Shown here piece by piece: positions 28,101 through 40,100 of a stretch of DNA of 64,000 nt. The stretch's first letter is position 1. Each line of letters starts with the position of its first letter. The DNA is taken from positions 2,843,104-2,907,103 of the forward strand of contig NC_051105.1 in NCBI RefSeq assembly GCF_901709675.1, written 5' to 3'. The notes below the pieces were generated by a model. The model did not search any database. It saw nothing but the letters and a program-made list of their open reading frames with translations, and was not told where the DNA came from. The position numbers and the translations under genes are program-made. This stretch comes from Syngnathus acus (Eukaryota > Chordata > Actinopteri > Syngnathiformes > Syngnathidae).

Positions 28101-31100
28101 ACTAGGGTTAGGGTTTTTGACTAGGGTTTACAAAGTTAGGGTTAGGGTTGGGGTTAGGTTTTCTAACTAGGCTTTCAAAGTTAGGGTTAGGGTTAGAGTT
28201 AGAGTTAGGGTTACTAACTAGGCTTTCAAAACTAGAGTTAGGGTTTCCGACTAGGGTTTCCAAGGAGTTTTGCCATCGCTAATTAGGGTTTCAAACGAGG
28301 CTCAGGGTTTCCGACTAGGGTTTTAAACCAAGGTTAGGGTTTCAAACTAGGTTTTAAAGCGAGGGTTAGGGTTTCCAACTAGGGTTTCAAACTACTTTTA
28401 GGGTTTCTAATATTGGGGTTTATAACTAGGCTTTCAAAACTAGGGTTAGGGTTTTCGACTAGGGTTTACAAAGTTGGGGTTGGGGTTGGGGTTAGGGTTA
28501 GGGTTAGGGTTTCTAACTAGGCTTTCAAAACTAGGGTTAGACTTAGAGTTAGGGTTAGAGTTAGGGTTAGGGTTACTAACTAGGCTTTCAAAACTAGAGT
28601 TAGGGTTAGGGTTTCTAACTAGGCTTTCAAAACTAGGGTTAGGGTTTCCGACTAGGGTTTCCAAGGAGTTTTGCCATCGCTAATTAGGGTTTCAAACGAG
28701 GCTCAGGGTTTCCGACTAGGGTTTTAAACCAAGGTTAGGGTTTCAAACTAGGTTTTAAAGCTAGGGTTAGGGTTTCCAACGAGGGTTTCAAACTACTTTT
28801 AGGGTTTCTAAGATTGGGGTTTATAACTAGGCTTTCAAAACTAGGGTTAGGGTTTTTGACTAGGGTTTCCAAAGTTAGGGTTAGGGTTGGGGTTAGGGTT
28901 TCTAACTAGGCTTTCAAAGTTAGGGTTAGAGTTAGGGTTACTAACTAGGCTTTCAAAACTAGAGTTAGGGTTTCCAAGGAGTTTTGCCATCGCTAATTAG
29001 GAATTCAAACGAGGCTCAGGGTTTCCGACTAGGGTTTTAAACCAAGGTTAGGGTTTCAAACTAGGTTTTAAAGCGAGGGTTAGGGTTTCCAACGAGGGTT
29101 TCAAACTACTTTTAGGGTTTCTAAGATTGGGGTTTATAGCTAGGCTTTCAAAACTAGGGTTAGGGTTTTCGACTAGGGTTTACAAAATTAGGGTTAGGGT
29201 TGGGGTTGGGGTTAGGGTTAGGGTTTCTAACTAGGCTTTCAAAACTAGGGTTAGGGTTTCTAACTAGGCTTTCAAAACCTAGGGTTAGGGTTTCCAACTA
29301 GGGTTTCCAAGGAGTTTTGCCATCGCTAATTAGGGTTTCAAACGAGGCTCAGGGTTTCCGACTAGGGTTTTAAACCAAGGTTAGGGTTTCAAACTAGGTT
29401 TTAAAGCTAGGGTTAGGGTTTCCAACGAGGGTTTCAAACTACTTTTAGGGTTTCTAAGATTGGGGTTTATAACTAGGCTTTCAAAACTAGGGTTAGGGTT
29501 TTTGACTAGGGTTTCCAAAGTTAGGGTTAGGGTTGGGGTTAGGGTTTCTAACTAGGCTTTCAAAGTTAGGGTTAGGGTTAGAGTTAGGGTTAGGGTTACT
29601 AACTAGGCTTTCAAAACTAGAGTTAGGGTTAGGGTTTCTAACTAGGCTTTCAAAACTAGGGTTAGGGTTTCCGACTAGGGTTTCCAAGGAGTTTTGCCAT
29701 CGCTAATTAGGGTTTCAAACGAGGCTCAGGGTTTCCGACTAGGGTTTTAAACCAAGGTTAGGGTTTCAAACTAGGTTTTAAAGCTAGGGTTAGGGTTTCC
29801 AACGAGGGTTTCAAACTACTTTTAGGGTTTCTAAGATTGGGGTTTATAACTAGGCTTTCAAAACTAGGGTTAGGGTTTTTGACTAGGGTTTCCAAAGTTA
29901 GGGTTAGGGTTGGGGTTAGGGTTTCTAACTAGGCTTTCAAAGTTAGGGTTAGAGTTAGGGTTACTAACTAGGCTTTCAAAACTAGAGTTAGGGTTTCCGA
30001 CTAGGGTTTCCAAGGAGTTTTGCCATCGCTAATTAGGGTTTCAAACGAGGCTCAGGGTTTCCGACTAGGGTTTTAAACCAAGGTTAGGGTTTCAAACTAG
30101 GTTTTAAAGCGAGGGTTAGGGTTTCCAACGAGGGTTTCAAACTACTTTTAGGGTTTCTAAGATTGGGGTTTATAGCTAGGCTTTCAAAACTAGGGTTAGG
30201 GTTTTCGACTAGGGTTTACAAAATTAGGGTTAGGGTTGGGGTTAGGGTTAGGGTTTCTAACTAGGCTTTCAAAACTAGGGTTAGACTTAGAGTTAGGGTT
30301 AGGGTTAGGGTTACTAACTAGGCTTTCAAAACTAGGGTTAGGGTTTCTAACTAGGCTTTCAAAACCTAGGGTTAGGGTTTCCGACTAGGGTTTCCAAGGA
30401 GTTTTGCCATCGCTAATTAGGGTTTCAAACGAGGCTCAGGGTTTCCGACTAGGGTTTTAAACCAAGGTTAGGGTTTCAAACTAGGTTTTAAAGCTAGGGT
30501 TAGGGTTTCCAACGAGGGTTTCAAACTACTTTTAGGGTTTCTAAGATTGGGGTTTATAACTAGGCTTTCAAAACTAGGGTTAGGGTTTTTGACTAGGGTT
30601 TCCAAAGTTAGGGTTAGGGTTGGGGTTAGGGTTTCTAACTAGGCTTTCAAAGTTAGGGTTAGGGTTAGAGTTAGGGTTAGGGTTACTAACTAGGCTTTCA
30701 AAACTAGAGTTAGGGTTAGGGTTTCTAACTAGGCTTTCAAAACTAGGGTTAGGGTTTCCGACTAGGGTTTCCAAGGAGTTTTGCCATCGCTAATTAGGGT
30801 TTCAAACGAGGCTCAGGGTTTCCGACTAGGGTTTTAAACCAAGGTTAGGGTTTCAAACTAGGTTTTAAAGCTAGGGTTAGGGTTTCCAACGAGGGTTTCA
30901 AACTACTTTTAGGGTTTCTAAGATTGGGGTTTATAACTAGGCTTTCAAAACTAGGGTTAGGGTTTTTGACTAGGGTTTCCAAAGTTAGGGTTAGGGTTGG
31001 GGTTAGGGTTTCTAACTAGGCTTTCAAAGTTAGGGTTAGAGTTAGGGTTACTAACTAGGCTTTCAAAACTAGAGTTAGGGTTTCCGACTAGGGTTTCCAA

Positions 31101-34100
31101 GGAGTTTTGCCATCGCTAATTAGGGTTTCAAACGAGGCTCAGGGTTTCCGACTAGGGTTTTAAACCAAGGTTAGGGTTTCAAACTAGGTTTTAAAGCGAG
31201 GGTTAGGGTTTCCAACGAGGGTTTCAAACTACTTTTAGGGTTTCTAAGATTGGGGTTTAAAGCTAGGCTTTCAAAACTAGGGTTAGGGTTTTCGACTAGG
31301 GTTTACAAAATTAGGGTTAGGGTTGGGGTTAGGGTTAGGGTTTCTAACTAGGCTTTCAAAACTAGGGTTAGACTTAGAGTTAGGGTTAGGGTTAGGGTTA
31401 CTAACTAGGCTTTCAAAACTAGGGTTAGGGTTTCTAACTAGGCTTTCAAAACCTAGGGTTAGGGTTTCCGACTAGGGTTTCCAAGGAGTTTTGCCATCGC
31501 TAATTAGGGTTTCAAACGAGGCTCAGGGTTTCCGACTAGGGTTTTAAACCAAGGTTAGGGTTTCAAACTAGGTTTTAAAGCTAGGGTTAGGGTTTCCAAC
31601 GAGGGTTTCAAACTACTTTTAGGGTTTCTAAGATTGGGGTTTATAACTAGGCTTTCAAAACTACGGTTAGGGTTTTTGACTAGGGTTTCCAAAGTTAGGG
31701 TTAGGGTTGGGGTTAGGGTTTCTAACTAGGCTTTCAAAGTTAGGGTTAGGGTTAGAGTTAGGGTTAGGGTTACTAACTAGGCTTTCAAAACTAGAGTTAG
31801 GGTTAGGGTTTCTAACTAGGCTTTCAAAACTAGGGTTAGGGTTTCCGACTAGGGTTTCCAAGGAGTTTTGCCATCGCTAATTAGGGTTTCAAACGAGGCT
31901 CAGGGTTTCCGACTAGGGTTTTAAACCAAGGTTAGGGTTTCAAACTAGGTTTTAAAGCTAGGGTTAGGGTTTCCAACGAGGGTTTCAAACTACTTTTAGG
32001 GTTTCTAAGATTGGGGTTTATAACTAGGCTTTCAAAACTAGGGTTAGGGTTTTTGACTAGGGTTTCCAAAGTTAGGGTTAGGGTTGGGGTTAGGGTTTCT
32101 AACTAGGCTTTCAAAGTTAGGGTTAGAGTTAGGGTTACTAACTAGGCTTTCAAAACTAGAGTTAGGGTTTCCGACTAGGGTTTCCAAGGAGTTTTGCCAT
32201 CGCTAATTAGGGTTTCAAACGAGGCTCAGGGTTTCCGACTAGGGTTTTAAACCAAGGTTAGGGTTTCAAACTAGGTTTTAAAGCGAGGGTTAGGGTTTCC
32301 AACGAGGGTTTCAAACTACTTTTAGGGTTTCTAAGATTGGGGTTTATAGCTAGGCTTTCAAAACTAGGGTTAGGGTTTTCGACTAGGGTTTACAAAATTA
32401 GGGTTAGGGTTGGGGTTAGGGTTAGGGTTTCTAACTAGGCTTTCAAAACTAGGGTTAGACTTAGAGTTAGGGTTAGGGTTAGGGTTACTAACTAGGCTTT
32501 CAAAACTAGTTAGGGTTAGGGTTTCTAACTAGGCTTTCAAAACTAGGGTTAGGGTTTCCGACTAGGGTTTCCAAGGAGTTTTGCCATCGCTAATTAGGGT
32601 TTCAAACGAGGCTCAGGGTTTCCGACTAGGGTTTTAAACCAAGGTTAGGGTTTCAAACTAGGTTTTAAAGCTAGGGTTAGGGTTTCCAACGAGGGTTTCA
32701 AACTACTTTTAGGGTTTCTAAGATTGGGGTTTATAACTAGGCTTTCAAAACTAGGGTTAGGGTTTTTGACTAGGGTTTACAAAGTTAGGGTTAGGGTTGG
32801 GGTTAGGTTTTCTAACTAGGCTTTCAAAGTTAGGGTTAGGGTTAGAGTTAGAGTTAGGGTTACTAACAAGGCTTTCAAAACTAGAGTTAGGGTTTCCGAC
32901 TAGGGTTTCCAAGGAGTTTTGCCATCGCTAATTAGGGTTTCAAACGAGGCTCAGGGTTTCCGACTAGGGTTTTAAACCAAGGTTAGGGTTTCAAACTAGG
33001 TTTTAAAGCGAGGGTTAGGGTTTCCAACTAGGGTTTCAAACTACTTTTAGGGTTTCTAAGATTGGGGTTTATAACTAGGCTTTCAAAACTAGGGTTAGGG
33101 TTTTCGACTAGGGTTTACAAAGTTAGGGTTGGGGTTGGGGTTGGGGTTGGGGTTAGGGTTAGGGTTAGGGTTTCTAACTAGGCTTTCAAAACTAGGGTTA
33201 GACTTAGAGTTAGGGTTAGAGTTAGGGTTAGGGTTACTAACTAGGCTTTCAAAACTAGAGTTAGGGTTAGGGTTTCTAACTAGGCTTTCAAAACTAGGGT
33301 TAGGGTTTCCGACTAGGGTTTCCAAGGAGTTTTGCCATCGCTAATTAGGGTTTCAAACGAGGCTCAGGGTTTCCGACTAGGGTTTTAAACCAAGGTTAGG
33401 GTTTCAAACTAGGTTTTAAAGCTAGGGTTAGGGTTTCCAACGAGGGTTTCAAACTACTTTTAGGGTTTCTAAGATTGGGGTTTATAACTAGGCTTTCAAA
33501 ACTAGGGTTAGGGTTTTTGACTAGGGTTTACAAAATTAGGGTTAGGGTTGGGGTTGGGGTTAGGGTTTCTAACTAGGCTTTCAAAACTAGGGTTAGACTT
33601 AGAGTTAGGGTTAGGGTTAGGGTTACTAACTAGGCTTTCAAAACTAGGGTTAGGGTTTCTAACTAGGCTTTCAAAACCTAGGGTTAGGGTTTCCGACTAG
33701 GGTTTCCAAGGAGTTTTGCCATCGCTAATTAGGGTTTCAAACGAGGCTCAGGGTTTCCGACTAGGGTTTTAAACCAAGGTTAGGGTTTCAAACTAGGTTT
33801 TAAAGCTAGGGTTAGGGTTTCCAACGAGGGTTTCAAACTACTTTTAGGGTTTCTAAGATTGGGGTTTATAACTAGGCTTTCAAAACTAGGGTTAGGGTTT
33901 TTGACTAGGGTTTCCAAAGTTAGGGTTAGGGTTGGGGTTAGGGTTTCTAACTAGGCTTTCAAAGTTAGGGTTAGGGTTAGAGTTAGGGTTAGGGTTACTA
34001 ACTAGGCTTTCAAAACTAGAGTTAGGGTTAGGGTTTCTAACTAGGCTTTCAAAACTAGGGTTAGGGTTTCCGACTAGGGTTTCCAAGGAGTTTTGCCATC

Positions 34101-37100
34101 GCTAATTAGGGTTTCAAACGAGGCTCAGGGTTTCCGACTAGGGTTTTAAACCAAGGTTAGGGTTTCAAACTAGGTTTTAAAGCTAGGGTTAGGGTTTCCA
34201 ACGAGGGTTTCAAACTACTTTTAGGGTTTCTAAGATTGGGGTTTATAACTAGGCTTTCAAAACTAGGGTTAGGGTTTTTGACTAGGGTTTCCAAAGTTAG
34301 GGTTAGGGTTGGGGTTAGGGTTTCTAACTAGGCTTTCAAAGTTAGGGTTAGAGTTAGGGTTACTAACTAGGCTTTCAAAACTAGAGTTAGGGTTTCCGAC
34401 TAGGGTTTCCAAGGAGTTTTGCCATCGCTAATTAGGGTTTCAAACGAGGCTCAGGGTTTCCGACTAGGGTTTTAAACCAAGGTTAGGGTTTCAAACTAGG
34501 TTTTAAAGCGAGGGTTAGGGTTTCCAACGAGGGTTTCAAACTACTTTTAGGGTTTCTAAGATTGGGGTTATAGCTAGGCTTTCAAAACTAGGGTTAGGGT
34601 TTTCGACTAGGGTTTACAAAATTAGGGTTAGGGTTGGGGTTGGGGTTAGGGTTAGGGTTTCTAACTAGGCTTTCAAAACTAGGGTTAGACTTAGAGTTAG
34701 GGTTAGGGTTAGGGTTACTAACTAGGCTTTCAAAACTAGGGTTAGGGTTTCTAACTAGGCTTTCAAAACCTAGGGTTAGGGTTTCCGACTAGGGTTTCCA
34801 AGGAGTTTTGCCATCGCTAATTAGGGTTTCAAACGAGGCTCAGGGTTTCCGACTAGGGTTTTAAACCAAGGTTAGGGTTTCAAACTAGGTTTTAAAGCTA
34901 GGGTTAGGGTTTCCAACGAGGGTTTCAAACTACTTTTAGGGTTTCTAAGATTGGGGTTTATAACTAGGCTTTCAAAACTAGGGTTAGGGTTTTTGACTAG
35001 GGTTTCCAAAGTTAGGGTTAGGGTTGGGGTTAGGGTTTCTAACTAGGCTTTCAAAGTTAGGGTTAGGGTTAGAGTTAGAGTTAGGGTTACTAACTAGGCT
35101 TTCAAAACTAGAGTTAGGGTTTCCGACTAGGGTTTCCAAGGTGTTTTGCCATCGCTAATTAGGGTTTCAAACGAGGCTCAGGGTTTCCGACTAGGGTTTT
35201 AAACCAAGGTTAGGGTTTCAAACTAGGTTTTAAAGCGAGGGTTAGGGTTTCCAACGAGGGTTTCAAACTACTTTTAGGGTTTCTAAGATTGGGGTTTATA
35301 ACTAGGCTTTCAAAACTAGGGTTAGGGTTTTCGACTAGGGTTTACAAAGTTAGGGTTGGGGTTGGGGTTAGGGTTAGGGTTAGGGTTTCTAACTAGGCTT
35401 TCAAAACTAGGGTTAGACTTAGAGTTAGGGTTAGGGTTACTAACTAGGCTTTCAAAACTAGAGTTAGGGTTAGGGTTTCTAACTAGGCTTTCAAAACTAG
35501 GGTTAGGGTTTCCAACTAGGGTTTCCAAGGAGTTTTGCCATCGCTAATTAGGGTTTCAAACGAGGCTCAGGGTTTCCGACTAGGGTTTTAAACCAAGGTT
35601 AGGGTTTCAAACTAGGTTTTAAAGCTAGGGTTAGGGTTTCCAACGAGGGTTTCAAACTACTTTTAGGGTTTTTAAGATTGGGGTTTATAACTAGGCTTTC
35701 AAAACTAGGGTTAGGGTTTTTGACTAGGGTTTCCAAAGTTAGGGTTAAGGGTTGGGGTTAGGGTTTCTAACTAGGCTTTCAAAGTTAGGGTTAGAGTTAG
35801 GGTTACTAACTAGGCTTTCAAAACTAGAGTTAGGGTTTCCGACTAGAGTTTCCAAGGAGTTTTGCCATCGCTAATTAGGGTTTCAAACGAGGCTCAGGGT
35901 TTCCGACTAGGGTTTTAAACCAAGGTTACGGTTTCAAACTAGGTTTTAAAGCGAGGGTTAGGATTTCCAACGAGGGTTTCAAACTACTTTTAGGGTTTCT
36001 AAGATTGGGGTTTATAACTAGGCTTTCAAAACTAGGGTTAGGGTTTTCGACTAGGGTTTACAAAATTAGGGTTAGGATTAGGGTTGGGGTTGGGGTTAGG
36101 GTTAGGGTTTCTAACTAGGCTTTCAAAACTAGGGTTAGACTTAGAGTTAGGGTTAGGGTTAGGGTTACTAACTAGGCTTTCAAAACTAGGGTTAGGGTTT
36201 CTAACTAGGCTTTCAAAACTAGGGTTAGGGTTTCCGACTAGGGTTTCCAAGGAGTTTTGCCATCGCTAATTAGGGTTTCAAACGAGGCTCAGGGTTTCCG
36301 ACTAGGGTTTTAAACCAAGGTTAGAGTTTCAAACTAGGTTTTAAAGCTAGGGTTAGGGTTTCCAACGAGGGTTTCAAACTACTTTTAGGGTTTCTAAGAT
36401 TGGGGTTTATAACTAGGCTTTCAAAACTAGGGTTAGGGTTTTTGACTAGGGTTTCCAAAGTTAGGGTTAGGGTTGGGGTTAGGGTTTCTAACTAGGCTTT
36501 CAAAGTTAGGGTTAGAGTTAGAGTTAGGGTTACTAACTAGGCTTTCAAAACTAGAGTTAGGGTTTCCGACTAGGGTTTCTAAGGAGTTTTGCCATCGCTA
36601 ATTAGGGTTTCAAACTAGGCTCAGGGTTTCCGACTAGGGTTTTAAACCAAGGTTAGGGTTTCAAACTAGGTTTTAAAGCTAGGGTTAGGGTTTCCAACGA
36701 GGGTTTCAAACTACTTTTAGGGTTTCTAAGATTAGGGTTTCTAACTAGGCTTTCAAAACGAGGGTTAGGGTTTCCGACCAGGGTTTCCAAGGAGTTTTGC
36801 CATTGCTATTTAGGGTTTCAAACTAGGGTTAGGGTTTCCGACTAGGGTTTTAAACAAAGGTTAGGGTTACAAACTTGGTTTTAATGCTAGGGTTAGGGTT
36901 TCCAACGAGGGTTTCAAACTACTTTTATGGTTTCTAAGATCGGGGTTTCTAACTAGGCTTTCAAAACTAGGGTTAGGGTTTCCGACCAGGGTTTCCAAGG
37001 AGTTTTGCCATTGCTAACTAGGGTTTCAAGCTAGGGTTAGGGTTTCCGACTAGGGTTTTAAATCAAGGTTAGGGTTACAAACTAGGGGTGTAAATCGCGG

Positions 37101-40100
37101 GTTTTGTAACGATACGATATCATATCGATACAAAGAACCACGATACGGTATTTGCCGATATCTTAAAGCCTGCTGTGACTCATTCACGATACATCACGAT
37201 ATAGTGCGCTACGATCGATATAGAACAATATCCTGATTTATAACAATTCATACCCAAAATCAACAAGGTACTGCAAACTCTTTATTTAGGAAATTACAAA
37301 GTGCTTCCAAACGAATGACTTGAAGCCCAAAGGGGAGCGAATTTCTTCATCTTCTTGGACACTAGCCATAGCACCAGCCCAGGAGCCGCGTAGTTGTCGG
37401 CTCCCCTTTCACGTGCCTGCTCTGCTCACAACACAACACGCCGCGCACTGCTCCCGGAAAGAGGAAGCAAGCAACAATGAACTGGATTTCAAAATAAAGT
37501 CGTGTCTAATGTCCGAGGTCAAAAACGGGCGATATAGATCGATGTTTACATTTAGCATCGATGCCAACAAATCGTAGAGCATTATATCGATGTGTATCGA
37601 TGAATCGTTACACCCCTATTTGACATCTTTATTTCACAATCTTCACCAGGAGTGTCAAAAAAAGCTGGAGCACAAGCTTGGCTTGGATTCCTATTTGCTT
37701 AAGCCAGTGCAGAGAATAACCAAATACCAACTGCTGTTAAAGGTAACATGTCGTCTATTAGCCTCAAACTAGATTTGTTGTGGTAAAAATGTGGGAGGTG
37801 ATTTGTATTTTTTTTCTTTTTTTTTCTTCCTGCAGGAAATGTTGAAGTACAGTAAAGGCTGTGAGGGTACAGACGACCTGCAAGAGGCTCTGACATCAAT
37901 TTTGGGCATACTTAAGGCTGTCAATGACTCCATGCACCTCATCGCCATTACAGGATATGAAGTGAGACAAAGACCAATAAAGAGCAAGGATAAGAAAAAA
38001 AGGCCTTTGGTATAGGGTGAAGCGAAACACACCGCTATAGGTTAACATGAACTGCTCGATAGAATTGTCAGTTCCATGCTGCAACTTACAAGATAATTGG
38101 AGCAAGGCACATGCGCAAAAAATCTCTTCCTTGGAAGAACCCAAAATGATGACTGCCCTTCACTGTTGTTCGATGTCTTCTTTGTGCTTGACTCTGCTTT
38201 GTTGGTTTTCCACTTTAATCGTTTACATCGAGTACCGGCCCTTTATTTTGAAAGTCGCTAGTATTTGTTGAAATGCATTTAATCCCTTAAATCTGTTAAA
38301 TATTTAACAGAACAACTGCCAATATATTTTATATCGTTTAAATAGAGATAATAAATTGATTATTTTTATATTATCTTATTTTAGTATAAATATTATTTTC
38401 AGTATCGTGATTATGTAAATGAGTCCGAAATAATTATACATTTACATTACTGCAAAGTTGTTTTGGTAATAATGTGATGTCAGAGGGAAGGTATTTGTTG
38501 TAGCCACTAAGTGGGCACCAACTATTATTTCCCAAAGAGGAAATAGTGAGACTTTTGTAAAGTGAGAATGTTATTTATTGACGTTAGGCCAGGAAATATC
38601 AATAATTGAGACATCACACCCTACGGTGGAAACATCAGAATTTATTTTCCTAAGCACACCATGCTGAATTAAACTGACTCGCTTGATGGAAACGTGGCTT
38701 TAGAAGACTCATGTCAAATGAAATTCCCATTCGGTCTTTCCTTTACCAGGGCAACCTGAGTGAGTTGGGCAAGCTGCTGATGCAGGGCTCCTTCAGCGTG
38801 TGGACGGAACACAAGAAAGGCCACGCCAAGGTCAAGGACCTGGCCCGCTTCAAGCCCATGCAAAGACACATCTTCCTGCACGAGAAGGCCCTGCTCTTCT
38901 GTAAGCGGAGGGAGGAGAGCGGGGAGGGTTACGAAAAGGCTCCTTCCTACAGCTTCAAGCAGTCACTCAGCGTGAGCGCCTCTCCATTTTGGATGCAGTC
39001 GCTCTTGGATTTGCTTGATTTGAAATTTCTCGTGGTTGCTTGTCTTGACAGATGAACGCTGTGGGGATTACTGAAAATGCTAAGGGAGATAACAAGAAGT
39101 TTGAAATCTGGTGTAACTCCAGAGAAGAGGTCTACATTGTGCAGGCAGGATACGTTTGATGACATCCTAAGAACTAACAAAACGGAGAAATGTACACAAT
39201 TTTCAAGCTTTTGTTGCTCTTGAAATGTCAGGCACCGTCAGCTGAAGTGAAAACAACCTGGGTGAAGGAGATCAGGAAAGTTTTGACAACTCAACTGGAA
39301 GCATGCAGAGGTGAATGTAGCGTTCAGTGATTATATAACCTTGGAAATTCTCCCATTGTGTGTTACCTGCGGCGATTGTTGAAGTAAAACGCTAATGCGA
39401 ATTGTCCTCAAGTTACGACGGACTTCTGTGAACCAGATTTCTACATAACTAACCGATGCTAAAAAGAAAACTCAGTTCCAGTAAATATTTGTATGAAAAG
39501 CACCGTATGCTGTTGTCCGAATAGCAGCAGCCGAATAAATACGGGTCTATTGTACCCTCTGGCATCTTAATGACAAGTGACTTAAATTTTCTAGTTCCCA
39601 CGGCACCCCTGATGATCTCTCACGGTGCACTAGTCACTACAAGAAATGTTAATTCTTCTATTTTGTTCAGAAGCAAGTCAGCAGAGGGCGCCAGATCAAG
39701 CTACGCAAGGCCCCCCAGTGGCAGGAGGAGCAGAGAATCAAAGGTATATTGTTTTTGAGCTTGATGAAAAGGGATGTTCTCCAGGCCTAAATTCTTGACT
39801 TCTCCTCAGCGGCAGTCCGTTCAAGATGGGCCAGAGAAGTTTGAAGAAAGGAGACGAGAGGAAAGCAGAGCACTGCGGCTTCAATGCTAATTCCACTCCT
39901 TCGCCAAAGTCAGCAGGAAAAGGTGACCTTTTGGGACCGTTTCTTGCATGCTAATTGCACTTTTATTTCCACTGTCTTTGTCTCATTCTTGTCTTCCCCT
40001 CACCTTTCCTCCCTTTGAGTGTCTTTTGACTTACCTTGCGTCTTTCCTCTATTTTTGCATTGTCTGCTTGTTCCTCTTGCATTCCGCTCTGGGTCGGAAG

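Larger units (their letters stand above)
26110..37618. mobile_element. Composite MITE-satellite-MITE unit, 11.5 kb, with 8-bp target-site duplication
   Basis: The left boundary reads TTTGACAT (26102-26109) followed by TAGGGGTGTAA. The right boundary reads TTACACCCCTA followed by TTTGACAT (37619-37626). Terminal inverted 11-mers and a perfect 8-bp duplication fit the hAT superfamily. Each end is a complete MITE copy in the same orientation, and only the outer ends show the duplication; the inner flanks (GTTTCAAA after copy 1, TTACAAAC before copy 2) do not match the outer site. The unit sits between two exons of the mcf2l DH domain without harming splice sites. Confidence 0.8.

Noticed and set aside
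27713-36269. Repeated 60-76 codon open frames (METLVGNPNP..., MGLGLGLGF...)
   Set aside because: They are translations of the telomere-like satellite on both strands, vary with copy number of TTAGGG/TTGGGG units, and have no start context or domain.
26654-37082. A real chromosome end (telomere)
   Set aside because: The same gene continues on both sides and the array is built from long monomers, so it is an interstitial satellite.
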